From positions 1 through 64,000 of the forward strand of contig NZ_BSDJ01000037.1 of NCBI RefSeq assembly GCF_027925525.1: DNA of 64,000 nucleotides, given 5' to 3'. Below, in pieces: positions 34,234 through 43,954 of this stretch. The position numbers were made by a program, and so were the translations under genes. The notes under the pieces are model-generated. The model made no database searches, had not been told where the DNA came from, and worked only from the letters and a program-made list of their open reading frames with translations. Positions within the stretch are counted from its first letter, which is position 1; every line of letters begins with the position of its first letter. The DNA is from Paenibacillus tyrphae (GTDB lineage: Bacteria; Bacillota; Bacilli; Paenibacillales; NBRC-103111).

Positions 34234-36461
34234 GGAATCGCATCCTTCCAAACCTTTTCTAGTTCCGTCACAGATGCATCAATAACCGGTGTTCCATTGA
34301 CTTGAAGTTGGAGCGAGCTGCCGCCGACCGTACCGAGCGCTTGCATCGGCACGCCGCGCTCTGCCAGAAGCTTTTGCAGCGCTTCGGCTTTGTCCGGAGC
34401 GGCGCTTAGCAGAAGGCGGGATTGGCTCTCGCTGAACAGCGCAATATCCGGGCGCAGCTCCGTTGCGAAGTTCACCTTCGCACCGAGACGGCCGCTCATG
34501 CAGCTCTCGGCCAGCGCGACAGCCAGCCCGCCTTCGGACAGGTCGTGCGCCGATGCGACAAGCCCTTGCTGAATCGCGGTCAGTACCGCATCCAGCAGCG
34601 TTTTTTCCACGTCCAGATCGATTTGCGGCGGACGGCCTTCCGTTACGCCGTGCACGATATATTGGAACTCGCTGCCGCCCAGCTCCGCTTTCGTCTGGCC
34701 GAGCAGCAGGATCACGTCGCCTTCGCGCTTGAAGCCCTGCGTCGTAATATGGTCGGTGTCATGCACCAAGCCGACCATTCCGACGACCGGCGTCGGATAA
34801 ATCCCGCCTTTGGCGTTCTCGTTGTACAAGCTGACGTTGCCGCCGATGACCGGCGTATTCAGCTTGCGGCAAGCTTCGGCCATGCCGTCGACGGATTTCT
34901 CCAGCTGCCAGAAAATTTCCGGCTTCTCCGGGCTGCCGAAGTTCAGGTTGTCCGTAATTGCCAGCGGCTCCGCGCCGGAGCAAACGTTGTTGCGCGCCGC
35001 TTCCGCCACGGCGATGCGGCCGCCAACTTCGGGATCGAGGTATACAAAACGTCCGTTGCAGTCCGTGGACATGGACAGCGCCTTGCGGGAGCCGCGAATC
35101 GTCACGACCGCCGCGTCGGAGCCCGGCTGAACCGCCGTGCTGGTACGCACCATATAATCGTATTGGTTATAAATCCATTCTTTGTTTGCTACCGTAGGGG
35201 AAGCCAGCACCTGCTTGAGCGCGCCGTTCAAATCCGTCACTTCCGGGTAACGAAGCGTATCGATCTTGCCGTTCTCTTCATAATAAGCCGGTACCGCGGA
35301 AGGCTTATGATACATCGGGCAATCATCTACGAGCGCTTTGACTGGCATATCGCCAACCAGCTCGCCCTTATGATACAGCTTCAGGTTGCCGTCGTCGGTC
35401 ACTTTGCCGACCTTCGCGCAGTGCAGCCCCCAACGCTCGAAAATCGCTTTGGCCTGAGCCTCGTGCTCCGGCTTCACCACGAACAGCATCCGCTCCTGCG
35501 ATTCCGACAGCATCATCTCGTAAGGCGTCATGCCTTCCTCGCGCTGCGGTACCTCGTCCAGATACAGCTCCATGCCGTTGCCGGCCTTGCTTGCCATCTC
35601 CGAGCTGGAGCAGGTCAAGCCTGCGGCGCCCATATCCTGAATGCCGACGACGATGCCGGAATCAATCAGCTCCAGGCACGCTTCCAGTACCAGCTTTTCC
35701 ATAAACGGATCGCCGACCTGCACCGCCGAACGCTTCGCTTCGGACTCCGCCGTCAAATCTTCGGAGGCGAACGTCGCGCCGTGAATGCCGTCGCGTCCCG
35801 TCGCCGGGCCGACGTAGAAGACCGGGTTGCCGACGCCTTTGGCGACGCCCTTCTGGATCTTGTCGTGATCGATGAGGCCGACACACATCGCATTGACGAG
35901 CGGGTTACCTTCATAGCTCTCGTCGAACATGACTTCGCCGCCGACTGTCGGAATGCCGATACAGTTCCCGTACCCGGCAATCCCCGAAACGACGTGCTCG
36001 AACAAATATTTGACGCGATCATTGCTGAGACGTCCGAAACGCAAGCTGTTCAATACCGCCACCGGGCGTGCGCCCATCGAGAAAATATCGCGGATAATGC
36101 CGCCGACTCCCGTCGCTGCGCCTTGGTAAGGCTCGACTGCCGAAGGATGGTTATGGCTTTCGATTTTGAACACAACCGCTTGGTTGTCGCCGATATCGAC
36201 GATGCCCGCACCCTCGCCCGGTCCCATCAGGACGCGCGGTCCGCTTGTCGGGAATTTGCGGAGAACCGCCTTCGAGTTTTTATAGGAGCAGTGCTCGGAC
36301 CACATGACGCTGAACACGCCGATCTCGACGTAGTTCGGCTTCCGGCCCAAAAACCCGCAAATTTTGTCATACTCCGCATCCGATACGCCGAACTGCTTGT
36401 AAATCTGCTGCTCGGCAATTTGCTCTGCCGTTGGTTCCTTAGCCGATAGCTGCTGCGCCAT
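34215..36461 (-). CDS. purL: FGAM synthase subunit PurL
   Basis: Large synthetase subunit of the three-part PurLQS enzyme, which converts FGAR to FGAM with ammonia from PurQ. It is 748 residues, the small Bacillus-type PurL. Visible signatures include [48 protein letters not shown] and [25 protein letters not shown] lies just before the ATG. It overlaps purQ by 23 bases and purF by 19. Confidence 0.99.
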   Translation of the reverse strand: MAQQLSAKEPTAEQIAEQQIYKQFGVSDAEYDKICGFLGRKPNYVEIGVFSVMWSEHCSYKNSKAVLRKFPTSGPRVLMGPGEGAGIVDIGDNQAVVFKIESHNHPSAVEPYQGAATGVGGIIRDIFSMGARPVAVLNSLRFGRLSNDRVKYLFEHVVSGIAGYGNCIGIPTVGGEVMFDESYEGNPLVNAMCVGLIDHDKIQKGVAKGVGNPVFYVGPATGRDGIHGATFASEDLTAESEAKRSAVQVGDPFMEKLVLEACLELIDSGIVVGIQDMGAAGLTCSSSEMASKAGNGMELYLDEVPQREEGMTPYEMMLSESQERMLFVVKPEHEAQAKAIFERWGLHCAKVGKVTDDGNLKLYHKGELVGDMPVKALVDDCPMYHKPSAVPAYYEENGKIDTLRYPEVTDLNGALKQVLASPTVANKEWIYNQYDYMVRTSTAVQPGSDAAVVTIRGSRKALSMSTDCNGRFVYLDPEVGGRIAVAEAARNNVCSGAEPLAITDNLNFGSPEKPEIFWQLEKSVDGMAEACRKLNTPVIGGNVSLYNENAKGGIYPTPVVGMVGLVHDTDHITTQGFKREGDVILLLGQTKAELGGSEFQYIVHGVTEGRPPQIDLDVEKTLLDAVLTAIQQGLVASAHDLSEGGLAVALAESCMSGRLGAKVNFATELRPDIALFSESQSRLLLSAAPDKAEALQKLLAERGVPMQALGTVGGSSLQLQVNGTPVIDASVTELEKVWKDAIPCLMNS

Positions 36462-37134
36462 GCTTCTCCCTCCAGGTGCTCAAAATCGATGTAAACATCT
36501 TCCGTCCGTCCGCCGAGCCGAGCAGCTCGTGCACCGCCCGCTCCGGATGCGGCATCATGCCCAGCACGTTGCCCGCCCGGTTGCAAATTCCGGCAATATC
36601 GTCGACCGAGCCGTTCGGGTTGTTACCGGCTTCGTAACGGAACACGATCTGGTTGTTCGCTTTCAGCTCCGTCAGCGTCGCCTCGTCGCAATAATAGTTG
36701 CCTTCGCCGTGGGCGATCGGAATGTTGATCAGCTCGCCCTTTGTATAGTCCGAAGTAAACGGCGTATTCGTATTTTCCACCTGCAGCATGGCTGCGTGGC
36801 AGCGAAATTTGAGCGACCGGTTGCGCAGCATGCCTCCTGGAAGCAAACCCGATTCCAGCAAAATCTGGAAACCATTGCAAATACCCAGAATGTATTTTCC
36901 TTCCTCTGCCGCTTTCACCAAAGCGCTCATCACCGGGGCAAAACGGGCTATCGCGCCGCAGCGCAGGTAGTCGCCGTACGAGAAGCCGCCGGGAATAAGA
37001 ATACAATCATATTTCGATAAGTCCGTTTCCGTATGCCATACGTAATCCACTGGCTGTCCGATCGTATCCTCTACCGCTTTGTAGCAGTCGATATCGCAGT
37101 TGGAGCCGGGGAATACCAACACCGCGAAATTCAT
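36439..37134 (-). CDS. purQ: FGAM synthase glutaminase subunit PurQ
   Basis: Class I glutamine amidotransferase, about 231 residues, supplying ammonia to PurL. The nucleophile is Cys in [12 protein letters not shown] and the His/Glu pair is near the end in [14 protein letters not shown]. The start [16 protein letters not shown] is typical. The ATG at 37134 has AAGGAGG 8 bases upstream; the preceding GTG at 37137 is also possible. Confidence 0.98.
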   Translation of the reverse strand: MNFAVLVFPGSNCDIDCYKAVEDTIGQPVDYVWHTETDLSKYDCILIPGGFSYGDYLRCGAIARFAPVMSALVKAAEEGKYILGICNGFQILLESGLLPGGMLRNRSLKFRCHAAMLQVENTNTPFTSDYTKGELINIPIAHGEGNYYCDEATLTELKANNQIVFRYEAGNNPNGSVDDIAGICNRAGNVLGMMPHPERAVHELLGSADGRKMFTSILSTWREKHGAAAIG

Positions 37135-37153
37135 CACGCGCGCCTCCTTTTGA

Positions 37154-37402
37154 TTAACCCTGTACCAGCTCGAAACGGTAATCCTCGATCACGGTGTTCG
37201 CGAGCAGCTTCTCGCACATCGCTTTCAACCGCTCTTCCGCCGCAGCCCGGTCGTTTGTGTTCAGTTCCACTTCCAAATATTTACCGATTCTCACCTTGTC
37301 CACTTCGTCGAAGCCCATCGAGTGGAGCGCACCCTGTACGGCGGTTCCTTGCACATCCAGAACGCTTTGCTTGATCGTTACGTATACCGTTGCTTTGAAC
37401 AT
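37154..37402 (-). CDS. purS: FGAM synthase small subunit PurS
   Basis: An 82-residue bridging subunit of the PurLQS complex. Typical sequence: [39 protein letters not shown] and the end VIEDYRFEL. The start at 37402 gives the usual length; a longer frame to 37435 reaches upstream of the GGAGGT site. Confidence 0.96.
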   Translation of the reverse strand: MFKATVYVTIKQSVLDVQGTAVQGALHSMGFDEVDKVRIGKYLEVELNTNDRAAAEERLKAMCEKLLANTVIEDYRFELVQG

Positions 37403-37497
37403 TAGGAAAAGTACCTCCCACATTAAGTTAATCATTTTAGGCCTATCCTGAAGCGCGTTATCCGCGGAGCGGCAGCTTGCCGCCCCGGCAAGCCAGC

Positions 37498-38391
37498 TTA
37501 CCCTTGCACCAAACGGTTATAGATATCGCGGTAACGCCGGGAAGTCTCCTCCACCACATGCGGCGGCAGCGGGTCCGGCTCGCTGTTTTTGTCCCAATCC
37601 GTGCCGGACAAATACGTCCGGACCGGCTCTTTGTCCATGCCGTCGATCTCGATGTCGAGCTCGTACTTGCTTTTGTCCCAGAAGCGGGAGGAATCCGGCG
37701 TAAAAATTTCGTCGATCAAGATGATTTCGCCGTCGATCAGACCAAATTCGAACTTCGTATCCGCCAAGATGATGCCGCGCGCCTCGCAAAACTCCCGCGC
37801 AAACTCGTACAGCCGAATGCTTTTCTCTTGAAGCTGCTGCGTTAACTCCGCGCCGACCAGCTCGGTCATCCGTTCGATCGAGATGTCCTCGTCGTGGCCG
37901 ACGTCGTTCTTCGCGGCAGGCGTGAAAATCGGCTGCGGAAACCGTTCGTTTTTCCGCATACCCGCCGGCAGCTTGTGCCCGTTTACTTCGCCGGTTTGCT
38001 GGTACTGCCGCCAGCCGCCGCCGGTAATGTAGCCGCGCACGACGCATTCGATGTCGATCCGCTGCGCCTTTTTCGTGACCATGAACCGGTCCTTCATGAT
38101 CTCGCGGTCCGTGACCAGCTCCCCGAGCCGGTCCACGTCGGCATGCACCAGATGATTCGGCTGGATGTCTGCCGTCCGCTCGAACCAGAAGCGGCTGAGC
38201 GAATTCAGCACGTTGCCTTTGTCCGGCACCGCCGGGCTCAGCACCCAGTCGAACGCAGAGATGCGGTCGGTGACCGCGATCAGGTAGTGCTCGCCGAGAT
38301 CGTACAACTCCCGGACCTTGCCTTTGTAGAGCAGTGGCGCCTTCACGTAAGGCTCGGCGCTCGAAATGGCCGTTGTCGTCGTTCCACTCAT
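37498..38391 (-). CDS. purC: SAICAR synthetase
   Basis: ATP-dependent joining of CAIR and aspartate. It is 297 residues. Motifs are LLYKGKVRELYDLGEHYLIAVTDRISAFDWV, ECVVRGYITGGGWRQYQQTG, KFEFGLIDGEIILIDEIFTPDSSRFW and the DKEPVRTYL tail. The protein is of the longer type seen in several Gram-positives rather than the 240-residue Bacillus form. Confidence 0.97.
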   Translation of the reverse strand: MSGTTTTAISSAEPYVKAPLLYKGKVRELYDLGEHYLIAVTDRISAFDWVLSPAVPDKGNVLNSLSRFWFERTADIQPNHLVHADVDRLGELVTDREIMKDRFMVTKKAQRIDIECVVRGYITGGGWRQYQQTGEVNGHKLPAGMRKNERFPQPIFTPAAKNDVGHDEDISIERMTELVGAELTQQLQEKSIRLYEFAREFCEARGIILADTKFEFGLIDGEIILIDEIFTPDSSRFWDKSKYELDIEIDGMDKEPVRTYLSGTDWDKNSEPDPLPPHVVEETSRRYRDIYNRLVQG

Positions 38392-38418
38392 CGCTTCGTC
38401 AGGCCTCCCCCGTTTAGA

Positions 38419-39714
38419 TCAGCTCAAGCCGAGACGCTTGAAAATCGTATCGACATGCTTCAAATGCCAGCTTGGGTTGAACGCGTCGTCGATCTCTTCC
38501 AGGCTCAGATGCTCCCGGATCGCCGGCGTATTCTCGATAATGTCGCGGAACGAACGCTGCTCTTCCCAAGCTTGCATCGCGCGCGGCTGCACCGTATCAT
38601 ACGCTTGCTCGCGGCTGAAGCCTTTGTCGATCAGCTTCGTCATGACACGGCCGGAGAACGGCACACCGTACGTGCTTTGCATGTTGCGCTTCATGTTTTC
38701 CGGGAACACCGTCAGGTTTTTCACGATGTTGCCCAGGCGGTTCAGCATGTAGTTGAGCAGGATCGTCGCATCCGGCAAAATGATCCGCTCGACCGAGGAG
38801 TGCGAAATATCGCGCTCATGCCACAGCGTCACGTTCTCGTAAGCGGAAACCATATGGCCGCGGATGACCCGCGCCAGTCCGGAGATGCTTTCGCAGCCGA
38901 TCGGATTGCGCTTGTGCGGCATCGCGGACGAGCCTTTTTGCCCCTTGGCGAACGGCTCCTCCACCTCGCGGAATTCGCTCTTCTGCAGCGCGCGGATTTC
39001 CGTCGCGAATTTGTCGAGCGAGGTCGCGATCAGCGCCAGCGTCGCCATGTACTCCGCGTGACGGTCGCGCTGCAGCGTCTGCGTGGAGATCGGCGCCGGC
39101 TTCGTGCCGAGCTTGCCGCACACATATTCCTCGACGAACGGATCGATGTTCGCGTACGTGCCGACCGCGCCGGAAATTTTGCCGAACTGCACGCCGTCCG
39201 CCGCAAAGCGGAAACGCTCCAGGTTGCGCTTCATTTCCTCGTACCACAGCGCCATTTTCAGCCCGAACGTCGTCGGCTCGGCATGCACGCCGTGCGTCCG
39301 TCCCATCATCGCCGTATCTTTGTATGCGACCGCCTTATCCTTCAAAATCTCGATGAAGTTCAGCAGGTCCTTCTCCAGAATCGTGTTGGCCTGCTTGAGC
39401 AAGTAACCGAGCGCCGTATCGACTACATCCGTAGAAGTCAAGCCGTAGTGCACCCATTTCCGCTCCGGTCCGAGCGTCTCGGATACCGCACGCGTGAAGG
39501 CGATCACATCGTGGCGCGTCTCCTGCTCGATTTCGTAGATGCGGTCGATGTTGAAGCCTGCGTTTTTGCGCAGCTCGACGACATCTTCCTTCGGGATTAC
39601 GCCCAGTTCCGCCCATGCTTCGCAGGAAAGAATCTCAACTTCGAGCCATGCCTTAAATTTGTTTTCTTCCGTCCAAATGCCGCCCATCTCAGGTCTCGTA
39701 TAACGATCGATCAT
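38419..39714 (-). CDS. purB: Adenylosuccinate lyase
   Basis: Cleaves SAICAR and adenylosuccinate, with fumarate release. It is 431 residues. Signatures are [39 protein letters not shown], the His of [18 protein letters not shown] and the fumarase-type loop [15 protein letters not shown]. It is normal in length and intact. Confidence 0.98.
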   Translation of the reverse strand: MIDRYTRPEMGGIWTEENKFKAWLEVEILSCEAWAELGVIPKEDVVELRKNAGFNIDRIYEIEQETRHDVIAFTRAVSETLGPERKWVHYGLTSTDVVDTALGYLLKQANTILEKDLLNFIEILKDKAVAYKDTAMMGRTHGVHAEPTTFGLKMALWYEEMKRNLERFRFAADGVQFGKISGAVGTYANIDPFVEEYVCGKLGTKPAPISTQTLQRDRHAEYMATLALIATSLDKFATEIRALQKSEFREVEEPFAKGQKGSSAMPHKRNPIGCESISGLARVIRGHMVSAYENVTLWHERDISHSSVERIILPDATILLNYMLNRLGNIVKNLTVFPENMKRNMQSTYGVPFSGRVMTKLIDKGFSREQAYDTVQPRAMQAWEEQRSFRDIIENTPAIREHLSLEEIDDAFNPSWHLKHVDTIFKRLGLS

Positions 39715-39772
39715 GGTTTCTCCATCCTCCGCTTTAATCCGTTTGCTTTATTTGGTGAAATAGTCGCTGCGC

Positions 39773-39889
39773 GAGCGGATCGTTCCTCCGATCGCTGTTG
39801 TCCCCGGATTCTTTTGATTGTATAACCCCTTAAGTTGTTAGAATCCAGGGACAAAGGCGACCGCTACGCTTCTCCAGAACGATCCGCTC
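39773..39889. repeat. Structured intergenic element, copy B (between purK and purB)
   Basis: The outer helix is a perfect 13 bp, GAGCGGATCGTTC (39773-39785) with 39877-39889. The apical helix pairs TTGTCCC-GGATTCT with AGAATCC-GGGACAA around one mismatch. Internal blocks at 39788-39801 (CCGATCGCTGTTGT) and 39851-39875 are the complements of blocks 2 and 1 of copy A. A gap of 219 bases between purK and purB holds only this element. Confidence 0.78.
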
Positions 39890-39933
39890 CATCCGCTTTT
39901 TTTCACCGGGTTTTGATTCCAAACCGTTCTTAT

Positions 39934-41124
39934 TTATATAGCGTCCCATATTTTTGAAGCCTCTATCCAATCGAATGCCGCCTCATGCGAGACCGCGAGC
40001 AAGTTCACATGGCCCATCTTGCGGCCGGCTTTGGCTTCCTGCTTCCCGTACAAATGCACCTTCGCCGTCACGCCCGGCACCTGCTCCGCTTCCGGCTTGA
40101 CGATCCAGTCCAGCAGCGGCTGCACATGCTCGCCCAGCACATTGACCATGACGACCGGCGTCATCAGCGCCGGGTCTCCAAGCGGCAGGTTTGCGATCGC
40201 CCGCACATGCTGCTCGAACTGTGACGTCCGGCATGCCTCCATCGTATAGTGGCCGGAATTATGCGGACGCGGCGCCAACTCGTTGACATACAGCTCGCCA
40301 TCCGCAGTAAGGAACAGCTCGACGGCGATGAGGCCGATCACATCCAGCTCCTCGGCGATCCGCAGCGCCATCCGCTCCGCTTCCCGCTGCACCTCTTCCG
40401 GCACTCTGGCCGGTACAATGGACAAGTGCAGAATGTTGTTCACATGCACATTTTCCGCGGCGGGAAAAGCTTTAACCTCCCCGCGCGGACTGCGGGCCGC
40501 GATGACCGACAGTTCCTTCGTGAAATGCACGAACTGCTCCAGCACCAGCTCCGTCCGGGCCCGGCTTAGCGTATCGTACGCCTCCTGCACTTCGTCCAGC
40601 GAGCGGATCACCCACTGCCCTTTGCCGTCGTATCCGCCCGTCGCCGTCTTCAGCACGCACGGCGTACCGAAGCGGCGTACCGCTTCGCGCAGCTCTTCCG
40701 CGCTGCCGATTTCGGCATACGGCGCGACCTTGACGCCTGCGGCTTCAATCGCCCGCTTCTCGCGCAGCCGATGCTGTGTCGTGTACAACAGCTTGCTGCC
40801 CTGCGGCACGTACGACTCGGCCATCAGCAGCTTGGTCACATCGGCGTCCACGTTTTCGAACTCGTACGTGATGACGTCGGCCAGCTCCGCAAGCTGCCGG
40901 GCGGCATCGACATCATGATAAGGCGCGACGATTTGCCGGTCGGCCACTTGGCCGCAAGGCGAATCCGGCGTCGGGTCCAGCGTCACGAACCGGTAGCCCA
41001 TGGCGCTTCCGGCCAAAGCCATCATCCGCCCGAGCTGCCCTCCCCCAAGCACGCCGATCGCAGCGCCGGGGGGCAACACTTTCGATGGATCATACGTTCT
41101 GTTTTGTTCTGTCTGCCGCGTCAT
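39934..41124 (-). CDS. purK: N5-CAIR synthase
   Basis: ATP-grasp enzyme that carboxylates AIR to N5-CAIR. It is 396 residues. Features are [73 protein letters not shown] and [26 protein letters not shown]. It overlaps purE by 4 bases. The 219-base gap before purB contains structured element copy B. Confidence 0.98.
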   Translation of the reverse strand: MTRQTEQNRTYDPSKVLPPGAAIGVLGGGQLGRMMALAGSAMGYRFVTLDPTPDSPCGQVADRQIVAPYHDVDAARQLAELADVITYEFENVDADVTKLLMAESYVPQGSKLLYTTQHRLREKRAIEAAGVKVAPYAEIGSAEELREAVRRFGTPCVLKTATGGYDGKGQWVIRSLDEVQEAYDTLSRARTELVLEQFVHFTKELSVIAARSPRGEVKAFPAAENVHVNNILHLSIVPARVPEEVQREAERMALRIAEELDVIGLIAVELFLTADGELYVNELAPRPHNSGHYTMEACRTSQFEQHVRAIANLPLGDPALMTPVVMVNVLGEHVQPLLDWIVKPEAEQVPGVTAKVHLYGKQEAKAGRKMGHVNLLAVSHEAAFDWIEASKIWDAI

Positions 41125-41606
41125 TCCAGCACGCTCTTTTCGATCACAGTTTGCGCGATTTTTTCGCGGCGCTCCGCAACTTTACGCTGCAGCGCCGGAT
41201 CGAAGGCTCCGAGCATTTGAGCGGCCAGCAGCCCCGCATTCGTCGCTCCGGCATTGCCGATCGCCACGGTGCCGACCGGAATGCCGCCCGGCATCTGAAC
41301 GATGGACAGCAGCGAATCGAGGCCGTTCAGCGTCGATGACTTCACCGGCACGCCGATCACCGGCAGTACCGTCTTCGCCGCCACCATGCCCGGCAAATGC
41401 GCCGCGCCGCCTGCTCCCGCAATAATGACCTTCAATCCGCGTTCCGCCGCCGATGCCGCATACTCGAACATCAGGTCGGGCGTCCGGTGAGCGGAGACGA
41501 CTTTCTTTTCATAAGGCACTTCGAGCTCGTCCAGCACGTCGCAAGCATGCTTCATCGTTTCCCAGTCGGACTGGCTGCCCATAATGACTCCAACAAGAAC
41601 AGACAT
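41121..41606 (-). CDS. purE: N5-CAIR mutase
   Basis: Converts N5-CAIR to CAIR. It is about 161 residues. Class I PurE features are [55 protein letters not shown] and [21 protein letters not shown]. The ATG at 41606 has GGAGG six bases upstream; the longer frame to 41630 reaches past that site. It is the first gene of the purine operon. Confidence 0.98.
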   Translation of the reverse strand: MSVLVGVIMGSQSDWETMKHACDVLDELEVPYEKKVVSAHRTPDLMFEYAASAAERGLKVIIAGAGGAAHLPGMVAAKTVLPVIGVPVKSSTLNGLDSLLSIVQMPGGIPVGTVAIGNAGATNAGLLAAQMLGAFDPALQRKVAERREKIAQTVIEKSVLE

Positions 41607-41656
41607 TGGTAACCTCCGTGTCGGTCGCATCGATGTTTGACCCTATATTATAGAAG

Positions 41657-41714
41657 CAAAAAAAACAAAACGCCCATTAGATAGTACTGACAAGCGCAGT
41701 CTATCGGCAGGACG
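41657..41714 (-). terminator. Expression-platform terminator of the pur guanine riboswitch
   Basis: On the minus strand CGTCC/GGGCG forms the outer stem and GATAG(A)CTG/CAG(TA)CTATC the inner stem (41671-41714), followed by TTTTGTTTTTTTT (41670-41657). Confidence 0.8.
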
Positions 41715-41781
41715 ACAAGAATACTCCACAAGCGCAAGCTAAGGTCTGGCATGCTTATGCCGACCCCTGAAACTTCGCTCA

Positions 41782-41848
41782 CTCGTAGTCCAAAAATTTA
41801 AGGTTTTCGGGTAGAAACTTTCGGGCCATATTCCCGACATTATACGAG
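41782..41848 (-). ncRNA. Guanine-class purine riboswitch of the pur operon
   Basis: On the minus strand all purine-aptamer elements are in place: CTCGTATAAT opening P1, AATATGGCCCGAAAGTTTCTACC, CCTTAAA and GGACTACGAG closing P1. The discriminator in GACTA is C, which in this class indicates guanine rather than adenine. Guanine binding should favour the downstream terminator and switch off all purine genes. Confidence 0.93.
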
Positions 41849-41882
41849 ACTATTCGATTTTTTAAGGCTTTCTTCCTCTTTA

Positions 41883-41911
41883 GTTTAACAGTCTTTAACA
41901 CCGCATGTCAA
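41883..41911 (-). promoter_or_regulatory. pur operon promoter
   Basis: On the minus strand TTGACA (41911-41906), a 17-base spacer and TTAAAC (41888-41883), about 35 bases upstream of the aptamer. Confidence 0.6.
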
Positions 41912-41981
41912 CTCCAAAAGACGAACATTATTTTGTTCAAAACAGAAATAGTTCGCATTTTCGCACAAAAAAGCGTACGAC

Positions 41982-42680
41982 TTATCCTTGCTCCAAAATG
42001 TGTTTTTTTATGCGAATCAGCTCGTTCCGCCCGTCTTCTACTTCTTCTTTCGACAAATTGCCCTGCTCCAGTACTGCTGAATCCAAGCCCAGCCATCGTT
42101 CGTACATCCGAATGCCGAATTCAAGCTGTTCGAGACGCTCCTCGGTTTCCTTCATGCGCTCCAGTTCGTCCAGCAAATGGAAAAGCGCATCCTCCGCCTG
42201 ACCATATCGGCCGCCAGCTTCATAATATGGGATAAGCACCTTCAGCAGGCTTGCAGACATAGGAGCCCGTCCAACCAGGGCAAGCGCGGACTCGATCCGG
42301 TCTATGAATTCCTCGCGCAGCTCTTCGCGCGCATCCAGTTCTCTGGCCGTCAGCAGAAGCTCCAGCGATTTGGCCCCCGTCGCTCTGGCGGCCGCCTCTT
42401 CTCCGGAGTCCGCATACAAAGCCGCCTGGGCGTTGAGCATGTCCCCGCATACAAGCACTTTCCCTTGATCGACCTCGCCGTCTTTGGACAGCAGAGCAAG
42501 CAGATCTTTGACCGATAGCGCATGGATCAGCTTCGAGCCGACGCCGAGCAGCTGCCGCATCGCCTGGTTCAACAGCTCCATCGCTTCCCGCAGCTGTTGA
42601 TTCTGCCGAAGAAACATCACTTTATGCAGCGTTTCCGCCGCCTGTTCGATCAACCGTAATATGTAATCCCGCTTATACAT
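41982..42680 (-). CDS. DUF6483-like helical protein, unknown function
   Basis: A 232-residue soluble, almost entirely helical protein. The opening MYKRDYILRLIEQAAETLHKVMFLRQNQQL resembles small Firmicutes proteins grouped as DUF6483. The body has repeated helical pairs (ALYADSGEEAAARATGAKSLELL, YYEAGGRYGQAEDALFHLLDEL) that look like TPR units. The start at 42680 has AAAGGAG seven bases upstream; the upstream frame to 42872 is not protein-like and runs toward a riboswitch on the other strand. Its stop lies about 70 bases from the pur promoter. Confidence 0.75.
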   Translation of the reverse strand: MYKRDYILRLIEQAAETLHKVMFLRQNQQLREAMELLNQAMRQLLGVGSKLIHALSVKDLLALLSKDGEVDQGKVLVCGDMLNAQAALYADSGEEAAARATGAKSLELLLTARELDAREELREEFIDRIESALALVGRAPMSASLLKVLIPYYEAGGRYGQAEDALFHLLDELERMKETEERLEQLEFGIRMYERWLGLDSAVLEQGNLSKEEVEDGRNELIRIKKHILEQG

Positions 42681-42818
42681 GGCGCTGCTCCTTTCTCGGG
42701 ACGAAGACCGTCCCAAATCAGCTGATGCCCCCGAACACTCTTTTATTGTACCGCATTCCTGCCCGGGAGGAAAAAAAGCTTCTGCTATTTTCCGGCAGCT
42801 ACTGGATGATTTTATGTA

Positions 42819-42848
42819 TTGATACCAGTAACAAGCCTGTGGTAAATT
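42819..42848 (+). promoter_or_regulatory. Promoter of the third c-di-AMP riboswitch
   Basis: TTGATA (42819-42824), an 18-base spacer and TAAATT (42843-42848), ending directly before the aptamer. Confidence 0.5.
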
Positions 42849-42853
42849 CTTAA

Positions 42854-42985
42854 AAGCCGAATCGCACAGCACATTTTGTGTACGTACGGGGGACGCACTA
42901 CTTGGGGTGAATGCCGCAGAACCGCGAGGTTCGAAGGCTAGGGAGCATACCTCTTCCCGAACCCGACAACTAACCTCGGAGGCTT
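42854..42985 (+). ncRNA. ydaO/yuaA c-di-AMP riboswitch before the 3D-domain protein
   Basis: Elements in order: AAGCCGAATC opening P1, TACGGGGGACGC, TTGGGGTGAATGC, AGGCTAGGGAGC, TCCCGAACCCGACAACTAAC and CTCGGAGGCTT closing P1 (AAGCC with GGCTT). The usual GACAGCTAAC is GACAACTAAC here. No terminator follows. The ribosome site AGGAGG starts 3 bases after P1, so control is probably translational or by another means. Confidence 0.85.
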
Positions 42986-43004
42986 ACAGGAGGGAAAACA
43001 GAAT

Positions 43005-43871
43005 ATGAAATTCGGTTTAAAAAGCGTGCTTCTTGCATGCCTGTTCACACTGCCCGCGATACTGCCCATCTGCGCTCCGGCTGCCTATGCCGATGAACCG
43101 GTGCGTCTGTCGGAGGATATCAAGGTTCAGGTGAACGACAAGCTGGTGCAGTTTCCGGATGCCCAGCCTTTTGTGGATGAGAATCACAAGCTTCAAGTTC
43201 CCGCGCGCGTCGTCGCGGACAAACTCGGCTACCAGCTGAATTGGGAGCCTGCCGGTTCCGAAATCAAAGTTACAATCAAAGACAATAAAAACAGCCTTTC
43301 GCTGCAAACCGGAAATAAATCGGTTACGGTCAACGGGCAGCGAGAGCAGATTGAAAGCGCCGCGGAAATCGTCGACGGCCGCGTCTATGTGCCGGTCCGG
43401 CTGATCTCGGATTCGTTCGACATCCAGACGCAATGGGACAACCAAAACCGCATCGCGATACTTGGTGCCGACGGCAATTATCACGCTCCCGCTTGGTATC
43501 GTCCAGGCCCAGCCGTTCAGGCCGCTTACCAAGCGCCCGCACCGGGTTACAGCAAAATGATCGAAGTCAAAGCGACAGCCTACACCGCATCTCCTGCAGA
43601 GAACGGCGGATTTGGCGCAGTCGATTATATGGGCAACCCCTTGAATCTTGGAACGATCGCCGTAGATCCTTCGGTCATTCCGCTCGGTTCCAAGGTGCTG
43701 ATCAAAGGCTACTCCTATATGGGCCTGCCCGCTAACGGCTTGTACGCCACAGCGACGGATACCGGAGGCGCGATCAAAGGCAACAGGATCGATATTTTCC
43801 TTCCCGAAAGCCGCGCTCAAGCCAGCCTCTTCGGTATGCAGAATGTGCAGGTATACGTACTTAATCCATAA
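43005..43871 (+). CDS. Secreted 3D-domain wall protein with copper-amine-oxidase-N-like domain
   Basis: Exported 288-residue protein. The signal peptide ends near residue 29 (AYA-DE). Residues 40-150 form a copper amine oxidase N-terminal-like domain (VPARVVADKLGYQLNWEP, RVYVPVRLISDSF). After a Pro/Ala linker, a 3D domain (about 190-288) has KATAYTASPAENGGFGAVD, GTIAVDPSVIPLGSKVLI and ATDTGGAIKGNRIDIF, whose three aspartates define the fold. 3D domains occur in lytic transglycosylase-like wall enzymes such as YocH. A c-di-AMP riboswitch directly precedes it, a known association for wall-lytic proteins. Confidence 0.9.
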   Translation: MKFGLKSVLLACLFTLPAILPICAPAAYADEPVRLSEDIKVQVNDKLVQFPDAQPFVDENHKLQVPARVVADKLGYQLNWEPAGSEIKVTIKDNKNSLSLQTGNKSVTVNGQREQIESAAEIVDGRVYVPVRLISDSFDIQTQWDNQNRIAILGADGNYHAPAWYRPGPAVQAAYQAPAPGYSKMIEVKATAYTASPAENGGFGAVDYMGNPLNLGTIAVDPSVIPLGSKVLIKGYSYMGLPANGLYATATDTGGAIKGNRIDIFLPESRAQASLFGMQNVQVYVLNP

Positions 43872-43895
43872 TCAAGCTTGATTCTCATCCAAACG

Positions 43896-43939
43896 AAAAA
43901 AGCAGTCGATTCCCTTTATAACGGGACGGCTGCTTTTTT
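43896..43939. terminator. Bidirectional terminator between convergent genes
   Basis: AAAAAAGCAGTCG pairs with CGGCTGCTTTTTT (one T-G pair), with CCC/GGG inside. It serves both the 3D-protein gene and the flavoprotein gene. Confidence 0.9.
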
Positions 43940-43954
43940 CAGTTCCTACATATA

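Noticed and set aside
34422-36449. 675-codon open frame on the plus strand opposite purL
   Set aside because: It is the antisense shadow of an intact, unmistakable purL; the translation is Arg/His/Leu-rich with no domain pattern and no ribosome site.
37894-39825. 643-codon open frame on the plus strand opposite purC and purB
   Set aside because: Antisense shadow across two confirmed genes and their gap; composition is typical of GC-driven false frames.
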